Source of the DNA: Topomyia yanbarensis
Lineage: Eukaryota; Arthropoda; Insecta; Diptera; Culicidae
DNA length: 64,000 nucleotides
NCBI RefSeq assembly: GCF_030247195.1
Contig: NC_080672.1
Location: forward strand, 307,675,115-307,739,114
Direction of reading: 5' to 3'
Under the pieces are notes generated by a model. That model ran no database searches, was not told the origin of the DNA, and saw only the letters and a program-made list of their open reading frames with translations. Each line of letters begins with the position of its first letter. Within the stretch, counting starts at the first letter, position 1. The position numbers were made by a program, and so were the translations under genes. Positions 38,839-48,252 of this stretch are shown here, piece after piece.

Positions 38839-39107
38839 CAGAATTGCCACTATTTTATCAAAGAAAATCTGGCAGTTCAACTAAAAATGTCTTGCAAAAT
38901 CTGGCACTTGACAGCGACCTCAAAATCATCGACCCTGGGTCAATGGATTTTTGTTAAATTTGGGACATTATTACCCAAATTTCCAAAATGTGTATGTAGT
39001 AGCTTCTAAAACTTAAAAATCTGGCAGAATGAGAGGTTCGTCTTTTTGTCTGGAAGCTGCCAAAAACTCTGGCTGTGCCAGATAAATCTGGCATAATGGC
39101 ATCTCTG
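38839..39107. mobile_element. hAT-like MITE, 8-bp target duplication GAACGAAT
   Basis: The ends are CAGAATTGCCA and (reverse complement) CAGAGATGCCA. GAACGAAT lies directly before (38831-38838) and after (39108-39115). The sister histone unit C has the uninterrupted site at 39919-39926, so the insertion is directly visible. No coding capacity; 269 bp. Confidence 0.9.
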
Positions 39108-39657
39108 GAACGAATACGAATGATGAGAAAAACCGACCGACCAATATTCATATATGAAAACACGAGAAAGCACTACTATCGCTCTCTCACTCGTTTTCGT
39201 GCCATTCCTGTGCCTTTCCTTTCCGTTCGGCTACCAATACTAGCATAACCAAAACGAATATTCTGTCTTTCCATCGCCTTCAATCTAGTGGCCAGTGCTA
39301 GCAAACTTGCATGTTCAGTTTTTCAATAACAACATTCCAACAATATTTTCAAAGAATGTTGCAGATTTGAAAAGAAGGAAGGAAAAGATTTTCACAAATT
39401 TAAATTCTTTTGTCTTATTTGTTAGCGGTGATACTGGCCATGGGATGGTGGGGGAACACCCACATTCGTTTGTTATGATGGTATTAGCAGCAGAAAGGAA
39501 TGGAAAGGCAGTGCACGAAAACGAGCGAGAGAGGATAATTTAAATTCTCTTTCTTTCTTTCCACACATCGTATTTCTTATATAGCTTTCTGAAAATTATT
39601 TGTTATACACCATAAAATGTAAATTTCAGTTTAACACTTATTAGAACACAATTAATT

Positions 39658-39673
39658 GGTCCTGTAAAGAACC
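39658..39673 (-). promoter_or_regulatory. Histone-type 3' stem-loop, unit C (mutated)
   Basis: The minus strand reads GGTTCTTTACAGGACC: the same element as unit B with one loop base changed, about 30 bases past the stop of unit C. Confidence 0.65.
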
Positions 39674-39701
39674 GTTTATTGTTTTATTGCGGGAGCATAA
39701 T

Positions 39702-39911
39702 TCAGACGCACTCCCCGCGGACACGGTGAGCCAGTTTAACTCTTATTAGAACACAGATTAGTTTCTCTGTTGCCCTTTAGTTGGGGCGAAATTCTTGCAG
39801 GGCGACAGTTCCTGATCGGGTTGCCATGAGTCACCAGTAGCTGGGGCACTTTTTCCGATCGTCGTCATCGCCAACTGCTTTCCTTCGGTGGACTGGCTGC
39901 TTGCTAGTGCT
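39702..39911 (-). pseudogene. Histone H3-derived pseudogene, unit C (internally deleted)
   Basis: The minus strand gives LASSQSTEGKQLAMTTIGKSAPATG, then frameshifted matches through the TELLIRK region. A deletion jumps to VKLAHRVRGECV and a TGA at 39702, matching the H3 end IQLARRIRGERA. Upstream (39956-39966 on the plus strand) lies TATTTTTATAA, a TATA-like box on the H3 strand at a plausible distance. Downstream is a stem-loop at 39658. Confidence 0.8.
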
Positions 39912-40982
39912 TGAACTTGAACGAATACGAATGATGAGGAAAACCGACCGACAGATATTTTTATAATCGCGCTAATATGCACTACTATCGCTTTCTCTCT
40001 CGTGCCGTGCATGAGCCTTTCCTTTCCGTCCGGCTTCTAATGGCCTAACCAAAGGAATATGCCGTCTTTCCCCCACCAACGGGAGTACTACGAAAGGCCG
40101 AATCACATAAGGCCGAAGCACAAAAGGCCGAATCACAAAAGGCCGAAATCTCTAAAAGCCGAAAACCACAAAAGGCCGAATCACATAAGGCCGAATCACA
40201 AAAGGCCGAATCACAAAAGGCCGAATTACAAAAGGCCGAACTACAAAAGGCCGAAGCACGAGATCAAATCGCTAAGGTCATTGTAGTAACCCATGGCGTT
40301 ATTAATGAGCTGGTGCATATCATATCATGAATTGATGGCTGAAAACTGCTTTAATTGATTTTTTATTTAATTAAATTAAATTCAAAAGAACAGCTCATGT
40401 TAAAAAGAAGGAAAAATACCCGAAAAGATATTACAATAATTAACATGGCAGGATTTCTAAAAATCTATTCAACATTGATTGACCATTTTTCGTTAAAATA
40501 TGCGCTATCCGCATCACATATTTTCTAATAAGGTCTTTTCGGGCATTTTGTAGTAGATTAGAACGATGCTGGGGGTCATTAGTCAAAGGGTTATCCGGCC
40601 GAAGGATATATAGACGAATAGTCATTAGGGCGAGGCACACTAGGTCGAATGCACCAAACAGGGTGAGAAATAAAGCCTTTGGAACTGAAAACAAGATTTG
40701 AACGAAGCTTTCAACAATTTGATTGGAACCTTTGAAAGAATTTGATTGGAACCATTGAAAATAATATTTACGTCATTTACGTCATCTTTCTCGCTGTAAA
40801 TATGCAGCGAATATCAAGGTGCTGGGTCATTAGGCTGAAAGCCGGTAGGCCGAATGTCGTTTGGCCGAATGCCGTTAAGCCGACTGGTCAAATAAGAATG
40901 ACAAATATGTAGAGCAGTTGAAACTGAAAATTTTCAATGATGATATAGTAAATAATATCAATTTGAGCACAACTTTCCATAC

Positions 40983-41157
40983 TACCTGTCATGTAGAATG
41001 TTAAACACGGCAAGTTGGTCGTTGTTCCACAGGCTACTGCTTGCATTAAGCCTAATATGATTCCATAATCACCAACTCGAGACAGAACACAATGAAGTTA
41101 TTCCACGAAGTTGCCAAAAAGCGGGGTCTCCAAAATGTCGATGTACCTTTTCAGAAT
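40983..41157 (-). mobile_element. Fragment of the CR1-like LINE inside FB-3
   Basis: The plus-strand text follows 34133-34425 (minus-strand LINE) with about 70% apparent identity and an internal deletion: shared blocks include TGTAGAATGTTA/TGTAGGATGTTA, GTCGTTGT, CATAATCACCAACTCGAGACAG against GTAATCACCAGCTCAAGCAG, and AATGTCGATGTACCTTTT against AACGTCGATGTGCCTTTT. Identity is judged by eye. Confidence 0.65.
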
Positions 41158-41311
41158 GGTAAATATGTAGAGCGGTTGGAACTGGAAACTTTCTAAGAGT
41201 GATTTTTTACGATTTTTTTCAATAGAATAATAATGTTTGGAATATTTACGACACTTTTCTCGTTGCATATTTGCCGATTTACTGGAATAAATAAACAGAA
41301 CGAAACCTAAT

Positions 41312-41580
41312 GTGGCTACGCCACATCGCTTCATGGCAAGTGCTGTCCGACATCGCTCCGCTCCGTCGGACTTAAACTAATTTAAGCCCCTATGTTTGAG
41401 TAATCCGGGCAAACGAGTGGATCACAGGTTTGCTTGCGCGAGGCCGCCGCTTCCGACGGCGGGTCGGCGGCCACCTCGTCCGGCGGATCCTCAGCGGCTT
41501 TACGCCGCTTCGGATCCTTGGCCTCGGTTATGCGGCTAGGCCGCATCGCACTGGCTTCGCCGTATGCGCTGGCGCAGTGC
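41312..41580. repeat. String of six GC-rich palindromes
   Basis: Six separate imperfect inverted repeats follow one another: 41312-41324 (GTGGCTACGCCAC), 41346-41370 (stem TCCGAC/GTCGGA), 41442-41472 (stem GGCCGCCG/CGGCGGCC), 41485-41517 (stem GGATCC...AGCGGC/GCCGCT..GGATCC), 41531-41545 (TGCGGCTAGGCCGCA) and 41548-41580 (stem GCACTG/CAGTGC). Base composition is far richer in GC than everything around it. No coding reading is convincing. Confidence 0.75.
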
Positions 41581-42784
41581 AACAACCAAACAATAGTTGT
41601 GGCTAGCGGTTACATTTAGCCAAACTGACTTTTTTATATTAATTTTCTTTTATTATCTATGCTTTTTATAAACGCGATTTTATTTTAAAATATTAGTCAT
41701 GGGCAATACTAAAGTATCATCAACACCAACAGATTAGATCATTCGATTTCTGATGCATGTGGACTTGCGGTTTTATATGATTCGGCCTTTTGAGATTCGG
41801 CCTTTTGTGATTCGGCCTTTTCGGGTTTCGGCCTTTTGTGGTAGGTTAGAACATCTTCGGCCTTTTGTGTTTCGGCTTTTTGTTATTCGGCCTTTTGTGA
41901 TTCGGCCTTTTGTACCGCTCCCCCACCAACTGCTCTCGTCAAGCAACCCAATGCGAATAATCATAGGAACAAACATGTAGTGGACCTATATATAAACTTT
42001 TCATTATTTTATTGTTCGGTTGATCTACCAAAGTGACGGCTCTGTGCGGGATGGGCTGAAAATTTTCACTTTTCCGAGTCGTTTTCGAAAGATTTTTCAA
42101 AACACAATTTTTGTTATTAGTGCATGTTATACATACTTCAAATTTTAATACAGCATAGAGGAACATATTTTCAACAAATTGGCCTAAAAATCAAATCATT
42201 CTGTTAAGTATGATAAAAGTTATTAACGTTCAAAATCTGACGCGGCGCCGCAGCCGATATTTTGAAACGGGACCCCTATATTGAAAGCTTAAATGTATTC
42301 TACATTAAAAAGCAAACGACCAGAGGTTGAAATACCTATGTGCTTATTTTCGCGACAAGCAGTGTCGCACATCGTTTTGATCCATTGTAGGCAGGGACTC
42401 AACTTTTCACCTTTCAAGAAATTGCGAAAAGTTGCTGACAATGCAGTAGGCAAGCAAAATAATTTCGCAGCATCGAACCTCGTTAAGTCCAAGAAAAACC
42501 GTTAATATATCATATTTTAGGAATTTAGTTCTCCACATTATTTCAGCATTTTGATTCTACGAATCAGTATCTATTATTTTTTGTGAATTTTTACGGAAGC
42601 ATTAGTTATTCCGCAGTTTTATATTAGGTGCGAAATTGTCATCCCATATTATACTGCGAAAAGATGAGGTCGGATACTATATACTAATAAGCAAACAATG
42701 TTACATCACATACTCGTTTTTCTATTGCTGGTCGAAATAGGTAAAATATCGCCTATTTCTGTTCACGAATTCAAATTCTGCAAA

Positions 42785-42945
42785 AGACTTTTATGCCAAA
42801 AAACCATTATGCGAGACGACCTTAATAGGATTCAATGTCCTGTACCGTTTATTCCAAATGGTTATTATGTCAAATCACTACTATCAATTTTTTTTTCTTA
42901 TTCCAAACGGGCATTATGCCAAATGACTCCATGCCAAACAGGCTA
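42785..42945. repeat. Degenerate ATTATGCCAAA cassette relic
   Basis: Decayed copies of the FB-1/FB-2 cassette (TTATGCCAAAAAACC, TTATGTCAAATC, CATTATGCCAAATGACTCC) in one orientation only. Probably a broken arm of an old fold-back element; no ends found. Confidence 0.5.
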
Positions 42946-43039
42946 GCCTCATGGAGAAACATATTGAAGTCTGCCCTCAAGCCTAGCGGCAGATTGTAAC
43001 GGCAAATCCAGCTGCTGATGCAATTTACATATGGTTAGG

Positions 43040-43262
43040 TCAGACCGGACTAAGTCGCAAAATCTTAGAAAATGAGATAATGATAGCACTGGATAGAGAA
43101 TTTCTGCAGCTACTTTCGACTTTTACCAGATTTGGAATATGTTACAATAAGTAAGAATTATGACAAAAATTCATTTCAAATTATAACGTAAAGGATGCTG
43201 CGATTCAAACTTTAAGCTCGTTTTTCTCGAAATCAATGCAATGTCATTTAGTCCGGTCTCAT
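43040..43262. mobile_element. Small MITE with AGACCGGACTAA termini
   Basis: AGACCGGACTAAGT near the left end and (reverse complement) AGACCGGACTAAAT at the right end face each other about 220 bp apart. No clear target duplication; ends approximate. Confidence 0.5.
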
Positions 43263-43589
43263 TTAACACCGGCTATATATTCCTTGTTTTGATGTGAGTC
43301 ATGTTTTTTTTCCTTTTTTAAGGTTTTTCGGAACGTGGCCAGGCAGCGAATCAAGATCGTGCGGGGGTGGGGAAGGCTGTGTGAAGTTCAGTCGGACATG
43401 GTCGCAAGGCGGTCGAGGTTCGAGGGGTTTCGTGAATTGGTATTGGCGTCGGAATCCGCTGTCGCTTCGAAAAAAAAATTGTTTCGGAACGACTTTTTGG
43501 GGTTTGGACGCCTTTTGGGTCAGGATGGAACCCGGGGTTAGAGGTGCAGTTGTTGACCTTTTTTCTTTTGCCTCGAGAAGGGTGTGCAA

Positions 43590-44761
43590 TAGACTGCCCA
43601 GAAAAATGATGAATTTTTGAAAACTCAATCGGCCCACCCCTGAGTCGATTCCTAGTCCCGCCAGGAGTACTTGCACCAAATTTGAAGCAAATCGGACCAG
43701 TATAACTACCGGACCAACGTGCCTGAAGTTTGTATGGGATTTTTCAACAATTTACATGGAGAAAACTCACTAGTTCGTATTTTCGTCGCTAGGTGGCACT
43801 ATATGCATCGTATTATCACTGTAAGTAAAAATAAGAACGATAATTTAATTGTCCACAACTTTGTCGAAGACTGCTAGTAAATCCGACTTTGTTAAAAGAA
43901 GTTATTAAACTTTTAACGAAGTGATGTCTGAGTCAGTTTTGCATGGGGCCTAGCAGTGCATGGTTGTGTATCAGTAGGTCCCGCGAACTATACATTTTTG
44001 TGAAATAAGGGTTAGATTTAGCTGAATAGTATGCTTACAAGAATTATAGTAAATAATACGAGTCATGCTTTGATTAGAAAATTTTAGTTCCACCTGTGAC
44101 CGCATAGAGGGCGCCACCACTAACTTTTCATAGAAGAGAGATAGAGTATCAAGATGTTCGGAAGAAATACTGAAAAATGCCTATTCTATAACTTTGTAGA
44201 AGACACCAAATTTCTATCTCTCTTCCTTTAAAAGTTAGTGTTGGCGCCCTCTATGCGGTAACATGTGGAACTAAAATTTTCTAATCAAAGCTCGACTCGT
44301 ATTATTTACTATAATTCTTCTGAACATACCGTTAAGCTAAACCTAACGATTATTTCACAAAAATGTTTAGTTCGTGTGAATCGAGTACTGATACACCACC
44401 ATGCACTGTTAGGCCCCATGCAAAACTGACTCAGACATCGCTTTGTTAAAAGTTTAATAACTTCTTTTAACAAAGCCGGATTTACTAGCAGTCTTCGACA
44501 AAGTTGTAGACAATTAAATTATCTTTCTTATTTTCACTTACAGTGATAATACGATGCATACAGTGCCACCTAGCGCCGAAAATGCGAGCTGGTGGGTTTT
44601 CTCCATGTAAATTGTTGAAAAATCCCATACAAACTTCAGGCACGTTGGTCCGGTAGTTAGACTTGTCCGATTTGCTTCAAATTTGGTGCAAGTACTCCTG
44701 GTGGGACTAGGAATCGACTCAGAGGTGGGCCGATAAGGGTCATTTTTTTCCTGTCACTCTA
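43590..44761. mobile_element. hAT-like palindromic element, 8-bp duplication GTGTGCAA
   Basis: The element is almost entirely palindromic, with two arms of about 550 bp (about 43630-43990 against 44380-44735 is easily followed by eye). The ends are TAGACTGCCCAGAAAAATGA and (reverse complement) TAGAGTGACAGGAAAAAAAT. GTGTGCAA flanks at 43582-43589 and 44762-44769. Both arms also keep the block CCCTCTATGCGG. Non-coding. Confidence 0.85.
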
Positions 44762-44869
44762 GTGTGCAATCTAACTGGTTTCGGGTTTCGCGTGGAGACT
44801 CTGGGTGCTCTAATTGTGAGTCCGTTTAGTAAATTCAGGATGCCCATTCTTATAGGTATCCTACTGTGT

Positions 44870-45490
44870 ATCCTACGTGTGATATGGAAAACTCGCTGTC
44901 TTCTAGCATCTGAACCGTACACTGAAAAATAAACATCAAATTTTCGGTCCGCGCGATCATTCATCAACACACGCGAATATACGAATTGACTCAAGGTGAT
45001 AGAACTGAACTTATACACGCAAAGTTACATACACGCTAGCACACACGACAAACACGTTAACATACAAACGCTCGAGCCCTTCGCGACCATACAAGCACAC
45101 CTACGCTCAGGATCTCGCAAGCATGAAAATATCCTGATAATTAAGTGAATGTTTTAGCACTTATAAACGATGTCTCAAGCATAAACATGCAAATGATCTT
45201 ATTCACACGATCATGAATCGGTAACGTCCGGAATTTCCTATCCTCGATCCTAGCAGTCTAAGTTCATGTCTTCAGTGTGACCAATAATCCAAGAAATTAA
45301 GCTATTATACACTAGACAACACGTTCCAAGGCGGCATGACCGAGAATCCACGATATATTCTTCTAGCACCTAAACCGCACACTGAAAACTAAGTATCAGG
45401 TTTACGGTCCGCGCGATCATTCAAGAACACACGAGAGTATGTGAATGTCCACGTGATCGAACACGTTGACATATAAACGCATAACATATA
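44870..45490. repeat. Dispersed ACACGCGATC-type repeat, copy 3, internally duplicated
   Basis: The block CTAGCA(T/C)CT(G/A)AACCG(T/C)ACACTGAAAA followed by GGTCCGCGCGATCATTCA occurs twice, at about 44903 and 45364, about 460 bp apart. The rest is rich in CACACG and AACACG words. Confidence 0.55.
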
Positions 45491-45968
45491 AATACTCGAT
45501 TTTATCAGTCCCGATTTTGTCTACCCCCGATTTTATCGGCTTTTTGACCCGATTTTGTCAGCTTCATACGAAAGTTGATAGTTGGTAATTTGATGGGATC
45601 TAGCAAAAGAACCATGTTGAATTCGAGTAAATCCTTTCTTGAGCATATTTTTCTTATATGCATGCAAAAATAAAATTTTTTTTTGATGTTGTTCTGCCAG
45701 ACCCTCTTAAGGGAATTTAATTAAATAATCAGAAAGAGTTATGAGGCTATACTGCCGTGATACGCACAACAGTCCCACCTGCATAGGAACCCATAGCAAA
45801 TGGGACTGTTATGCGGATCACAGCAGTATATCTAAGAACTAAAAAAAATATTTTCAGAGCTTCGGTTTCTTAAAAAGACAGAAAAATATGTGTCCCGATT
45901 TTGTCAATGTCCCTGTTTTATCAGCCTAAAATTAACCAAGGGGCTGATTAAAACGGGTCTTCACTGTA
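45489..45968. mobile_element. TA-flanked MITE, Tc1/mariner-type
   Basis: CGATTTTATCAGTCCC near the left end and (reverse complement) CAGTGAAGACCCGTTTTAAT at the right form imperfect inverted repeats, with further CCCGATTTTGTC copies in both orientations. The outermost bases are TA on both sides. A second hairpin MITE (45748-45830) sits inside. Confidence 0.55.
45748..45830. mobile_element. 83-bp hairpin MITE nested in 45489-45968
   Basis: TATACTGCCGTGATACGCA and AACAGTCCCA are mirrored by TGGGACTGTTATGCGGATCA and CAGCAGTATA. It is a near-complete snap-back. Confidence 0.75.
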
Positions 45969-46391
45969 CTAGCAAATCTAGGTTCAAACTGTAAACAGTT
46001 TTTCATGGAATTGAATTTGATTAATTACATTTATAGAACTACCAGTGCACGGAGAGAATGTAAATTTAGCAGGAAGTTTATCTTTTCGCTAAATTAAATA
46101 ACTTAGCCTTATAATATGTTTTGAAAATATATTGTGGTTTGCAAGAGCCTTGTTTCTATTAAAATAGCAGCCAAGGTGATTCTAGGTTTAGCAAGATCTA
46201 TATTTTTACTGGTTGAAGATAGAGCTGTAAACAAATTGCTAAAGACATGCAAGCTATATCTTTTATAATTTCTATTTCACATTAAATTTAAAAGTAAGGC
46301 TTTATGCATATAACATTTGTAGATTTTATTTTGCACTAAAGTAACGTTTGAACAACTAGATCCTTATTATTCTACGTATTATTTCTTTCAG

Positions 46392-47784
46392 CAATGATTC
46401 CAGCGCCGACAAGGAAAGTACCTCGTCCCGTTCGGCAAGCCCATCTGATTCAAAGAGTTCCGACGAAAAAAACACATCGAAATCAAGTGAAGATCGGGCC
46501 CAGGCACGTGTTCTTCGGAGTCACCGTGGTGGTGGGGGAGGCGGATCTTCCGAAGGTGACAGAGGTCGCAGCAAAGACAATCAGAGCGATCGTTCGGTAG
46601 ACCGATCCAACAACTCATCCCCTCAGTTGCAGCAGAGTAGTGCCGCACCTTCTCCCGCCTCCAACAGTGGTGACGGTGGTGGGGGTAACAGTAGTACTGG
46701 TGGCGGTGGCGGGAATTCCGGCAAGGATGGTAACAATTCGAGCCCTGCTGCCGGAAATCAAAAAGATGGAGACTCAGAAACCGGTGGAAACGGAAGCAGC
46801 AATCCCAAAAGTCCACCCGCGTCAACGACATCGACAACTTCGACTACCACTACCAGCAGTAGTAGTAGCAGTATGGGAACTAACTCAAACCAGAACAATC
46901 CACCAAACAACACAAGCTCGACTACTACATCGGAAACTGCAGTACATCCACGCAAGAGGAAAATTAAAACCAGCAAAGATACCTCGTCAGCAACAGCTTC
47001 GAGTTCATCAACACCGTCGACGTCGGCTGCTTCGGCGTCCATCTCGAACGAAGAGAAAAAAGAAATCAAAGACGAGACACCAGATGTTCACCCTCACGAT
47101 CAACCGATTACCAACTGCTATCAAATGTTTCTGAACATCCGCAGACAGATCGAACGACGGCAACGATGCCTGTTCCCAGTACAACCGAAGCCCCCACAGG
47201 GCTTCAAAGACTACTTACTAAACCGCTGTGCGTATGCCCTGGCAGGAAAGTCGCCATCCGAGCCGAACACTCAACCACCAGCCACGCTGCAACCACAGAT
47301 GAAAGATATTTTCTGCATACAGGAGAAGGAACGCCATAAATTGAAGATGCAACATATCGTTGAAAAAGAGAAACTGGTTCTCGCTGTCGAGCAGGAAATT
47401 CTACGAGTTCATGGTCGTGCAGCACGAGCTCTCGCAAATCAATCTCTGCCGTTTTCCGTGTGTACAATCCTGAAGGATGAAGAGGTGTACAACATAATTA
47501 CTCCGGAACAGGAAGAGAAAGATCGCAACGCTCGATCGCGATACAACGGACGATTATTCCTTAGCTGGTTGCAAGACGTCGACGATAAGTGGGAGAAAAT
47601 CAAGGAAGCAATGCTCTTGCGACATCACAACGAAGCAGAAAGTCTGCACGCTGTTCAGAAGATGGACTGGGAGTGGAAGATGAAGGAGAATCTATTGTGT
47701 GAGTTCAAGGCCAAGCCAGTCATTGACGATATCCAAGTACCTATGGTTAACGTGAGTGATGATTTTGATTTGTTGCCTGCCTAG
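46392..47784 (+). CDS. ANKRD11/12: ANKRD11/12-like protein, last coding exon with conserved C-terminal domain
   Basis: This is the terminal coding exon. The acceptor ...ATTTCTTTCAG ends at 46391, the reading frame continues from the exon ending at 37161 (split Ser codon AG|C), and the TAG stop is at 47782-47784. The first half is Ser/Gly/Thr/Asn-rich linker with polar homopolymers (GGGGGGSS, Ser and Thr runs). From about 47080 the sequence becomes globular: HDQPITNCYQMFLNIRRQIE, then RQRCLFPVQPKPPQGFKDYL, a charged helix around EKERHKLKMQHIVEKEKLVL, RVHGRAARALANQSLPFSVC, and FLSWLQDVDDKWEKIKEAML close to the end. I recognise this as the C-terminal domain shared by vertebrate ANKRD11 and ANKRD12 and their single insect homologue. 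Vertebrate paralogues cannot be distinguished here, so the symbol names the family. No canonical AATAAA is obvious in the 300 bases after the stop. Confidence 0.92.
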
Positions 47785-48009
47785 GTATAATAGTCTAGTG
47801 TAACATTGTGGAGATTGGAAACGGTCATCGAAATGTAGATGACATAATAATAGTTTTAGGAACAGTACAGAATACTGTGTTTTGTATAAGACAAACTTAT
47901 GATAGAAATTACATGAAATACTTTCAATAATTTTGAGTTGCGTCGTTTATTTTAAGGTAAGAGAAGGTGAGTATGTCATTTTGAACGCCTGCGTTGCAGA
48001 AGACAAACT

Positions 48010-48120
48010 GTTAAATCGCCGGGAAACTCTAAGCTTGCTCATATGACCCTATTCTACGCTTTTCTAAACTTTCATCCTTCAACTCCTTGCTCTTCCTTGA
48101 GTACTATAGCTCTTAAGAAT
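48010..48120 (-). repeat. Dispersed GATCGGAAAACTAG-family repeat, minus copy
   Basis: On the minus strand: AGCTATAGTACTCAAGGAAGAGCAAGGAGTTGAA, then AGGGTCATATGAGCAAGCTT, the same block order as at 25553-25680 and 28930-28990. Confidence 0.5.
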
Positions 48121-48252
48121 AAGCACTATTTAGACTCCCCGTGAAAATGAACGTGAACACGTGTTGAATACCTTCCATTGTTCAAGGTGGAGGACGTCGT
48201 GAACAGTTTTAGCAGCGAAGAACGATTTCACGCTCAACTGGCAGTTTAAGGC

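Larger units (their letters stand above)
37257..40072 (-). repeat. Tandem array of histone-derived units with 3' stem-loops
   Basis: Four stem-loop-bearing units lie head to tail. A 40-base motif around GATGGGTGGGTAATGTCTG recurs at 37257 and 37753. Spacer sequence around AGAAAGGAATGGAAA recurs near 38260 and 39493, and the promoter-side block GAACGAATACGAATGATGAG recurs at 39108 and 39919. Units differ by deletions. The B-to-C period is about 1.23 kb, or about 0.95 kb without the MITE in B. Because promoter-like and spacer sequence is repeated along with the coding relic, the array spread as DNA, not as a processed mRNA copy. Confidence 0.75.
40081..41922. mobile_element. Fold-back element FB-3 built of AAAGGCCGAATCAC cassettes
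   Basis: The ends are GGGAGTACTACGAAAGGCCG and (reverse complement) GGGAGCGGTACAAAAGGCCG. Left array 40092-40260, inverted right array 41775-41915. CCACCAAC flanks at 40073-40080 and 41923-41930; the run of Cs makes a 9-bp reading (CCCACCAAC) equally possible. The interior holds secondary GGCCGAA-type repeats (40590-40890), a CR1-like fragment (40983-41157) and a GC-rich palindrome string (41312-41580). It sits at the end of the histone-derived array. Confidence 0.85.
37162..46391 (+). other. 9.2-kb intron of the ANKRD11/12-like gene
   Basis: The intron is bounded by GTAAGT at 37162 and TTTCAG at 46391. It is filled with repeats: a histone-H3-derived tandem array (37257-40072), a fold-back element (40081-41922), a small MITE (about 43040-43262), a hAT-like palindrome (43590-44761), a dispersed ACACGCGATC-type repeat (44870-45490) and a TA-flanked MITE (45489-45968). 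No other coding exon is visible inside. Confidence 0.8.

Noticed and set aside
40092..40260. Regular short repeats that superficially resemble a CRISPR array
   Set aside because: Cassettes are contiguous with no unique spacers, and the array is mirrored at the other end of a transposon with target duplication in a eukaryotic intron.
40059..40286. Open frame with repeated NHKRP peptides
   Set aside because: Translation of the AAAGGCCGAATCAC cassette array of FB-3.
43294..43620. 108-codon frame in a G-rich stretch, plus an overlapping minus frame
   Set aside because: No domain in either strand; the stretch is split by the hAT-like insertion at 43590 and looks like non-coding repeat DNA.
46388..46837. 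149-codon minus-strand frame opposite the last exon
   Set aside because: Antisense shadow; the plus strand continues the reading frame across the splice and carries the conserved C-terminal domain.
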